From NCBI GenBank assembly GCA_916613615.1, contig OU744731.1, forward strand, positions 60,084,289-60,148,288: a DNA stretch of 64,000 bases, given 5' to 3'. This DNA comes from Steromphala cineraria (lineage: Eukaryota; Mollusca; Gastropoda; Trochida; Trochidae). The notes under the pieces were generated by a model, which ran no database searches, was not told the origin of the DNA, and worked only from the letters and a program-made list of their open reading frames with translations. Each line of letters opens with the position of its first letter. The first letter of the stretch is position 1. Position numbers and translations under genes: made by a program. Of this stretch, positions 27,901 through 36,900 are shown piece by piece.

Positions 27901-30900
27901 ACAAATTTTAGTGAATATCGTTTACTTTTTTGTGAATACCGTTAACTTTTTTGTGAATACCGTTAACTGTTTTTGTGAATATCGTTCAATTTTTGTGTGA
28001 AAATCGAGTCCAGAGTTGGTCGATATCCAGAGTTGGTTGAATTCCTTGTTAAGATAGCTTTTATATAGCATTAAATGACTTTTTTATGAAGAAGTTGTGT
28101 TTAAATTACTTAAATTAGTCTCTTTAGGAATATTAAATTTAGATCCCTGAATTTTTATTTCACCGTAATAATGTCGCATTTAGTGTATCGTGATATGTAT
28201 CGTATCATGACCTCAGTATCGTGATACGTATCGTATTGCAAGGGACCTGTATCGTGACATCCCTAGTAAAAACTGGAATGTCCCCTTGAATGTCGTTTCA
28301 AAAAAAAAAACTAGAACTGCCCCTTTAACAAATGCTTTACTCACAATGCCGTATCTGAGTCCGAACTCTTTGAGTAGTCGGAGACTAGCGGAGGAGAGAA
28401 GGTTGAAGAGAGGACTGGATGTGTCTTCTGTACCGACCTTGAACTGGTGCTCGTATCTGGAATAAAGGTCATGCTCAAATTAAGAAAGAGTGAGAAAACG
28501 GCAACCATATAGCCTACAAAATTTACAGTCCGAACTTGTTAAAGTGGCCAACCTATCAGTGTTCAAGTTGCCATTCTAATTTTTGTAAATGGACAGCAAT
28601 GTACAGTTACAAATTTTACAGAATAGTACAAATAAACTTAATGTATTGACAGATTTACTGCAAATTTACAAATTATCATTGCTAAAACTAATCAACAATA
28701 CTTATTAATGGCGTAGCAAGGCTTTTAACACTCGTAGTACCAACAAATGGCTTCACTTCTCATTGTTGTCGCTTTGACCGAGTGTGTGCTCTGCTTTATC
28801 ATGATGTCAAAAGTAAATAAATAAAGCATCCTGCTACATCAGCGTATATGTCTCCGCTAATGCTATAACCTATCCCCTGATATCCTCCTATAGTCTTCGG
28901 TCGTATCGCTGACGGGTGGTTGCTCAGCGCTATTTATGGCCTGTCTGTTTTCAGTCAAACTATTTCGAACTCCATACACTGTTGTCTAGTGATGTTGCAC
29001 GTGGAAATCAAAGAGCGCGCAATTTGGAGCTTAGCGGGATACTGCAATGAGAATCAGATTTTGAATCACAAGGTGAGCACGCTGAACGAAGCCAAGAAAC
29101 TAGTTTGCCGCTTTCGCTAAAAGGGCATCATTTGATTGGCTTGTTATATATAGCGATACGACAGAAGACTATAGGAGGATATCAGGGGATAGGTTGTAGC
29201 ATTAGCTGCTACTTTATAGACATCGGATACTTACTACTGGAGAAGTTTGGAGAGGATATCTTCACAGTGTGTGCAAAGAATTCAATGATATTGATAGGGT
29301 GGATACTTACTACTGGAGAAGTTTGGAGAGGATATCTTCACAGTGTTTGCAAAGAATTCAATGATATTGATAGGGTGGATACTTACTGGAGAAGTTTGGA
29401 GAGGATATCTTCACAGTGTTTGCAAAGAATTCAATGATATTGATAGGGTGGATACTTACTGGAGAAGTTTGGAGAGGATATCTTCACAGTGTTTGCAAAG
29501 AATTCAATGATATTGATAGGGTGGATACTTACTGGAGAAGTTTGGAGAGGATATCTTCACAGTGTGTGCAAAGAATTCAATGATATTGATAGGGTGGATA
29601 CTTACTACTGGAGAAGTTTGGAGAGGATATTGTCACAGTGTTTGCAAAGAATTAATAGGGTGGATACTTACTGGAGAAGTTTGTAGAGGATATCTTCACA
29701 GTGTTTGCAAAGAATTCAATGATATTGATAGGGTGGATACTTACTGGAGAAGTTTGGAGAGGATATCTTCACAGTGTTTGCAAAGAATTCAATGATATTG
29801 ATAGGGTGGATACTTACTGGAGAAGTTTGGAGAGGATATCTTCACAGTGTTTGCAAAGAATTCAATGATATTGATAGGGTGGATACTTACTACTGGAGAA
29901 GTTTGGAGAGGATATTGTCACAGTGTTTGCAAAGAATTCAATGATATTGATAGGGTGGATACTTACTGGAGAAGTTTGGAGAGGATATCTTCACAGTGTT
30001 TGCAAAGAATTCAATGATATTGATAGGGTGGATACTTACTACTGGAGAAGTTTGGAGAGGATATCTTCACAGTGTGTGCAAAGAATTCAATGATATTGAT
30101 AGGGTGGATACTTACTGGAGAAGTTTGGAGAGGATATCTTCACAGTGTTTGCAAAGAATTCAATGATATTGATAGGGTGGATACTTACTGGAGAAGTTTG
30201 GAGAGGATATCTTCACAGTGTTTGCAAAGAATTCAATGATATTGATAGGGTGGATACTTACTGGAGAAGTTTGGAGAGGATATCTTCACAGTGTTTGCAA
30301 AGAATTCAATGATATTGATAGGGTGGATACTTACTACTGGAGAAGTTTGGAGAGGATATCTTCACAGTGTGTGCAAAGAATTCAATGATATTGATAGGGT
30401 GGATACTTACTGGAGAAGTTTGGAGAGGATATCTTCACAGTGTTTGCAAAGAATTCAATGATATTGATAGGGTGGATACTTACTGGAGAAGTTTGGAGAG
30501 GATATCTTCACAGTGTGTGCAAAGAATTCAATGATATTGATAGGGTGGATACTTACTACTGGAGAAGTTTGGAGAGGATATTGTCACAGTGTTTGCAAAG
30601 AATTAATAGGGTGGATACTTACTGGAGAAGTTTGTAGAGGATATCTTCACAGTGTTTGCAAAGAATTCAATGATATTGATAGGGTGGATACTTACTGGAG
30701 AAGTTTGGAGAGGATATCTTCACAGTGTTTGCAAAGAATTCAATGATATTGATAGGGTGGATACTTACTGGAGAAGTTTGGAGAGGATATCTTCACAGTG
30801 TTTGCAAAGAATTCAATGATATTGATAGGGTGGATACTTACTACTGGAGAAGTTTGGAGAGGATATTGTCACAGTGTTTGCAAAGAATTCAATGATATTG

Positions 30901-33900
30901 ATAGGGTGGATACTTACTGGAGAAGTTTGGAGAGGATATCTTCACAGTGTTTGCAAAGAATTCAATGATATTGATAGGGTGGATACTTACTACTGGAGAA
31001 GTTTGGAGAGGATATCTTCACAGTGTTTGCAAAGAATTCAATGATATTGATAGGGTGGATACTTACTGGAGAAGTTTGGAGAGGATATTGTCACAGTGTG
31101 TGCAAAGAATTCAATGATATTGATAGGGTGGATACTTACTGGAGAAGTTTGGAGAGGATATTGTCACAGTGTGTGCAAAGAATTCAATGATATTGATAAG
31201 GTGGATACTTACTACTGGAGAAGTTTGGAGAGGATATCTTCACAGTGTGTGCAAAGAATTCAATGATATTGATAGGGTGGATACTTACTGGAGAAGTTTG
31301 GAGAGGACATCTTCACAGTGTTTGCAAAGAATTCAATGATATTGATAGGGTGGATACTTACTGGAGAAGTTTGGAGAGGATATCTTCACAGTGTTTGCAA
31401 AGAATTCAATGATATTGATAGGGTGGATACTTACTGGAGAAGTTTGGAGAGGATATCTTCACAGTGTGTGCAAAGAATTCAATGATATTGATAGGGTGGA
31501 TACTTACTACTGGAGAAGTTTGGAGAGGATATTGTCACAGTGTTTGCAAAGAATTAATAGGGTGGATACTTACTGGAGAAGTTTGTAGAGGATATCTTCA
31601 CAGTGTTTGCAAAGAATTCAATGATATTGATAGGGTGGATACTTACTGGAGAAGTTTGGAGAGGATATCTTCACAGTGTTTGCAAAGAATTCAATGATAT
31701 TGATAGGGTGGATACTTACTGGAGAAGTTTGGAGAGGATATCTTCACAGTGTTTGCAAAGAATTCAATGATATTGATAGGGTGGATACTTACTACTGGAG
31801 AAGTTTGGAGAGGATATTGTCACAGTGTTTGCAAAGAATTCAATGATATTGATAGGGTGGATACTTACTACTGGAGAAGTTTGGAGAGGATATCTTCACA
31901 GTGTTTGCAAAGAATTCAATGATATTGATAGGGTGGATACTTACTGGAGAAGTTTGGAGAGGATATCTTCACAGTGTTTGCAAAGAATTCAATGATATTG
32001 ATAGGGTGGATACTTACTACTGGAGAAGTTTGGAGAGGATATTGTCACAGTGTTTGCAAAGAATTCAATGATATTGATAGTGTGGATACTTACTACTGGA
32101 GAAGTTTGGAGAGGATATCTTCACAGTGTTTGCAAAGAATTCAATGATATTGATAGGGTGGATACTTACTGGAGAAGTTTGGAGAGGATATCTTCACAGT
32201 GTTTGCAAAGAATTCAATGATATTGATAGGGTGGATACTTACTGGAGAAGTTTGGAGAGGATATCTTCACAGTGTTTGCAAAGAATTCAATGATATTGAT
32301 AGGGTGGATACTTACTGGAGAAGTTTGGAGAGGATATCTTCACAGTGTTTGCAAAGAATTCAATGATATTGATAGGGTGGATACTTACTGGAGAAGTTTG
32401 TAGAGGATATCTTCACAGTGTTTGCAAAGAATTCAATGATATTGATAGGGTGGATACTTACTGGAGAAGTTTGGAGAGGATATCTTCACAGTGTTTGCAA
32501 AGAATTCAATGATATTGATAGGGTGGATACTTACTGGAGAAGTTTGGAGAGGATATTGTCACAGTGTTTGCAAAGAATTCAATGATATTAATAGGGTGGA
32601 TACTTACTGGAGAAGTTTGGAGAGGATATCTTCACAGTGTTTGCAAAGAATTCAATGATATTGATAGGGTGGATACTTACTACTGGAGAAGTTTGGAGAG
32701 GATATTGTCACAGTGTTTGCAAAGAATTCAATGATATTGATAGGGTGGATACTTACTGGAGAAGTTTAGAGAGGAGAATCTCGTAGTCCTCGTGTACAGT
32801 AGCCAGATCCTTGGCGTGTTGTTGACTCTCGCTAGGGAAGGGAAGGTTCATGCTCCAGAACTTGTTGAGCAGGTCAAAGATGTGCGGCATCTCTCTCCCC
32901 TTCCAGATCTCGTAACCGGTCTGCGACTAAATACATAAGGAATTTGGAAATATGACCTTAAAATATAGGTATATTCTAAAAGTTTGGGTCTTTTTTTTCC
33001 CAATAATTATTGAACTTTGTAATAATAATAAAATCCCACAAAGTTTCACCTAAATAAAGGTTTTCTGAATCAACATGCTTGGTTGGTTGGATTGATAATA
33101 TTCGCACAATATTATCTAATTAATACAAAAGTTTTTCTTTTTACAGTTGGTCCAATGATGGGTCTATTTCCATCATGATCAAACCATCATGATGGGCAAC
33201 CTGATGGGCATATCTAAATTGGCACATAGTAATACCATTATGGGCCTAGTAGAGGGTCGCATCGGCCCACGTATCGAATTGACCAATCAGAACTCATCTT
33301 ACCAAGCCACAATAGTCTGCCTTCGCACGTATAACGTTGGAGGGTCATAGGTCGCAGAAAGGTCGGCTGTTGCGACCCTCTACTAGGCCTTGTTAGACTC
33401 AATATAGAAGTGAAACGGATAATATTGAGGCTAGGTTTACTTAGATTTGAAAAGTGTATAATGGTGGACAAAGCAAGGGAGATAACTCACACAGAAAGCA
33501 CTGGGATGGTAGAAGGAGTTGCTGTCGTTCTCCAGAGTCATGAGCTGACTTCCCAACTCTTCTGCTAGCAGCTGCAACCACAACGATATATTCTCAAACC
33601 GGTCCCCAAAATCAAATGTTAAAGGGACCATTCTAGCAGGGTATTTTTTGTGGAAACGAAATTCAGGAAGACTTTCCTGTTTACAATCATAAACGATTTT
33701 TACATGATAATTTCACACTAACTTTCAAATATTTTTGTGAGGTTAGCATTTCAGTTGTTCAAGATTAAACAATTTGCAAAAAAATAAAGTGTATCGCTCA
33801 AAAAATACAAACATAGTAAAATAAAGCCAATCATCTCAGCTACGATTGTGGAATGCATTACTACGACAAAATGCTGTCGTAACTGATAACCTTTATTATG

Positions 33901-36900
33901 AATTATTTGTAAATATGCTCCTCTCCTCTCCTGTCAATCAAGTATTTATTTCTTTACTTTGTTGATAAATTAGCATAATACAGCACATTGGTTTTCTCGC
34001 AATGCTAAAATTTCAAAAATGGTGGACGAAACACGATCGAGTGGTGCCTTTAAAAACAAATGCAAACAGAGAAGAAGTTGAACGCCTCAAAGAGCACATC
34101 TGCACATGTTGATTGATCCAAATATCAAGTTCTACTGATGTTAGTCTTACAGTTTTTCAAGTTCAATAAAGATAATCAAGACATGTTGCAACAGAACAGG
34201 ATGATGACAATATCCAAAGGTGAGAGAAAAACTTAAACTTACACATAAAGTCTTTCTTAAAATTTTATTTGGTTTTGATAAGCTACAAAATATCTAATAT
34301 TCTGATTGAAGTTCATTTCTAATCACTGGACTTGCAAATATATCCATTTATGCATAATATCTCTAAAATGCTTGTTTTTATGGAAAAATAAAGAAAACAT
34401 CTCAAATACATTTAATATTCGAAATTATGCATCTAAATCTACCTATTAATTACAATACCTAATAAACATTATCAAATCGAAAATATCTTCCTGTCAGCTT
34501 ATGACAAGGTTTCAAAATTATGTTTGTGTGCGCCACTCGAGCCACACAGTCCGGTTTTCGATCAAAATCCTGACTTTGATTGGCCGTATTTTCTCTAATG
34601 TACTGAGTGACCTTTAACTTGTTATATTCATTAACAGTTAGTGGTTCGCGATGTAATAACATCGATTTAAAAATTTGACATATATGTGATCCTATCAACA
34701 TACTCTGTATCTCTTTAAGTGTGCTTTGAGCTTGATTAGATCATGGAAAAGTGCCATATAAGGTTGTAACAGAGGTACGATGGTATATGAAGTATGAATA
34801 ATGAAGTAAATCCATCACAGTTCATACTATTCTCACCTTAGGTGGCGATTTCTTCTGATAAGATTTCACGATGATACTCTCGTACTGATGGAACCTCTCT
34901 GTAGAAAGTCTAAATCCTCTTCGTAAAAGTTCACAGAGAGTCTCGGTGGGAATCATCGCTCCTTCGTCTGTTTCTTCCACCCCGCTGTCATGGAGGGAGA
35001 GCGGGGTCGAAGGTCGACGGCCGGTACGAGCCGGGGCGAAGGTGAGAGTTGTGGGGGTCGGTTCTTCGGGAGAAGAGGGGGAGACTGGGGAGGGGGGGTC
35101 AGGAGCCCCAAGAACAGGAAATGCAGCACACAGGTACGAGTGCTTGAAGGCTCGAAATTCCTGGAACGGGAAATTTAAATTAAATCCTTTTTTTAATTTG
35201 GTTTGAAGGTTGGAGTGCTTGAAAGCTTGGAATTTCAAGAATGAGATATCTGAATGAAATAAAGGTTTGAACTTTGTTTCAATTTTGCTTGAATTTGAAA
35301 AAAATAATTTTAATCGCAAAACTGCATGTTCAAATAATTCCTGTGTCTTCTCTATAAAAAAAGGAAATTTAGAATACATAAATATAAAATCTTGTATTTG
35401 GTTCTTCCTGTTTATCATTGTTCATGCATGCTTGATTATAAAGTAAGAGTTTCTATAGCTACATGTGTTTAATCATTTCTGACAAAAGAAATCAAAGTAA
35501 TTTTTATCATTTTTGATATAGCAAGAAGCATACCTTATTGTCAAGTTGTTGGACATCTTTTGTCAGTGTGATTACTGTTCTTTTCATTGCACCTGCACAA
35601 AAATAAACTAGTAATAAAATCAGAAGATGTAATAGTATCATACTCATGATCAATTCTAAGCTTCTGAAGCAATATCATTGTTAGGAATACATTGCAGCTT
35701 CCAGAGTGCGGAGTTAAATATAGATAAAAAAATTCTAAAACTTGCGCTTTGCAACACCCCTTGACCTTTTACCAGCTTATTATTATAGCTAATTAAAAAA
35801 AATTGAAATAAACAAATTATAATTATTCTAAAATAGTTTGGCAAAAACACCGATAATAAATGGAATTTTTAAAAATATATACTCAAAATACCAACCTTCC
35901 TCTAGGCCATTATCTTTTCCATCATTTCGCACCTGCAAAACAAATAGTGACAATAATAATTTTTCATTATTATTCATATTTTGTAAAATATAAACTTTAA
36001 TCCTTATTTCAAATAGTTTTTGTACAATGAAATCTAGAATATATTGTTTCTATATCCAGTTTATATTGTAAAAACAAAAATTTTATCTTCTGGTAAACAG
36101 TGAGGTGAGGTGAGGTGAGGTGATGTCGGGTTTAATGCCGCTTTCAAGAGTATTTCACTTATATCGCAGCTGTTAGTATTATTGCAGGAAGAAAGCCAGC
36201 ATCACTCCAATGGTTATGTATTGCGGTAAAACCTGCAAGCATCGGCTGGAACTAGCAAACCATGGGTGGAAATTCAGTGTAGCATTGCACCCAAACCTTT
36301 CTGTGGGTAGAACAGTTCTCTACAGCAGACAAAGTTTCAGAGCCCCTGGTGGGATTCAAACCACAGACCTCTCGATCTGAAGCCGAACGAGCTAACCTCT
36401 GTGCTATCCTGCCCCCTCAGTAAACAGTGAAAAATCGATTATTTAGAAATTTACAAACATACCACTCTAACATTGCTGAAGATGGATTTTCTCCCAGCAA
36501 GGGCCAAGCAACATTTTCTGGATCTGAAAAACAAACAAACAATTATCAAAAAGATGTTCTCCTTTTTAAGAATAATCATTTGAAATTGAGATTAAGACTT
36601 TTAAATCTTTAATTAAAGATAATATATTTCAACAAGACAATAAATTATGGAAGAGTGATAAAAAACAGTTTAGCAGATAATGAATTTGTTCAACTTGTAT
36701 AATCCTCCTCCACAGGGTCTGAGCACAGCCCTGTAGGTCATATGTTCTGTTACCAGTCTAGTGCAGGAGAAACCTAATTGTATGCAGAACCACACGTACC
36801 ACATCACACTGCTAAGGCCCAAAAAACCCAAATGTTTCTGTTCTTTATATTGAGGCAAAAATAGAGCCATTGACTCTGTAGTTCATCGGGCTTTACAATT

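Noticed and set aside
29489..31697. Plus-strand open frames of 65-77 codons in the 73-bp array
   Set aside because: They repeat with the array period, are antisense to gene 1 and follow from the unit's base composition.
29229..32756. CRISPR-like regular spacing
   Set aside because: Whole units are identical with no unique spacers, and the context is a eukaryotic intron.
29229..32756. Recursive splice sites in the array (overlapping acceptor and donor)
   Set aside because: Units read CCAGTAAGT, in which AG and GT share the G; a recursive site needs AG followed by a separate GT.
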